NCBI GenBank assembly: GCA_964520785.1
Contig: CAZFQG010000008.1
Span: forward strand, 1-63,522
Source: CAZFQG01 sp964520785
Lineage (GTDB): Bacteria > Planctomycetota > Planctomycetia > Pirellulales > Thermoguttaceae
DNA: 63,522 bases
Reading direction: 5' to 3'
The notes below the pieces were generated by a model that was given only the letters and a program-made list of their open reading frames with translations, was not told where the DNA came from and ran no database searches. The position numbers were made by a program, and so were the translations under genes. Below are positions 63,447 through 63,522 of this stretch, one piece after another; positions within the stretch are counted from its first letter, which is position 1, and every line of letters begins with the position of its first letter.

Positions 63447-63522
63447 GTGAGTCTCCTTTTCAGAAAAGTAGCCGTTCACGGCTTCAGCCGTGTAGAAGCG
63501 ATGGAGCTTGGCGGTTTTGCAG

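Overview
The window reads as a chromosomal segment of a planctomycete, probably of the order Pirellulales, and perhaps from a metagenome assembly. Signature genes are a DUF1559 prepilin-like protein beside a small transthyretin-like lipoprotein, a dockerin-like plus PEP-CTERM LamG protein, a planctomycete-type Ser/Thr kinase with a helical N-terminal module, a PQQ-like propeller, a sulfatase, and a 74-residue small protein of a planctomycete type. Base composition is GC-rich except for a few AT-rich intergenic stretches and a lower-GC three-gene block at about 57.0-59.5 kb. I saw no tRNA, rRNA, CRISPR array, transposase or integrase.

Layout. 0-15 kb holds two tandem LamG paralogues (the left one cut by the window edge and probably frameshifted), a coupled membrane protein/TPR pair, an esterase-DUF1559-lipoprotein unit, a polysaccharide deacetylase with FG-GAP repeats, an alpha-L-fucosidase and a ThuA-like protein. 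15.4-26.4 kb is one giant gene of about 3669 codons made almost entirely of tandem secretin N-domain-like repeats, with ribonuclease D upstream. 28-30 kb holds the 74-aa protein and an Asp-box (sialidase-like) protein. 30-37.4 kb is a tightly overlapping minus-strand operon: TetR, UbiA prenyltransferase, radical SAM, diacylglycerol-kinase-like lipid kinase, ThiL-like kinase, truncated old-yellow-enzyme, alpha-oxoamine synthase and extended SDR. Two matching palindromes flank the regulator gene. 37.6-46.8 kb holds a sulfatase, an unknown secreted protein, a PQQ propeller, a GT4 glycosyltransferase and a DUF2271-like protein. 47-54.8 kb is housekeeping and signalling: Ser/Thr kinase, histidine kinase, primary sigma factor RpoD, PanC and a SpoU-type methyltransferase. 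55-63 kb holds a GH130 enzyme, an unknown three-gene block, a second GH130 broken by one in-frame amber codon, a GT4-toroid fusion protein, and the remains of a secreted protein.

How it fits together. The secreted fucosidase, sulfatase, esterase, deacetylase and Asp-box protein suit a heterotroph feeding on sulfated or acetylated glycans. The GH130/GT4 set points to mannoside or mannan metabolism. The overlapping TetR operon looks like a self-contained pathway for an unusual lipid, with headgroup or long-chain-base chemistry from the oxoamine synthase, SDR and lipid kinase, and prenyl and radical chemistry from UbiA and radical SAM. The most unusual items are the giant N-domain protein without a secretin pore, the TetR lipid-like operon, and the three-gene block whose first protein has a COMM-like C-terminus.
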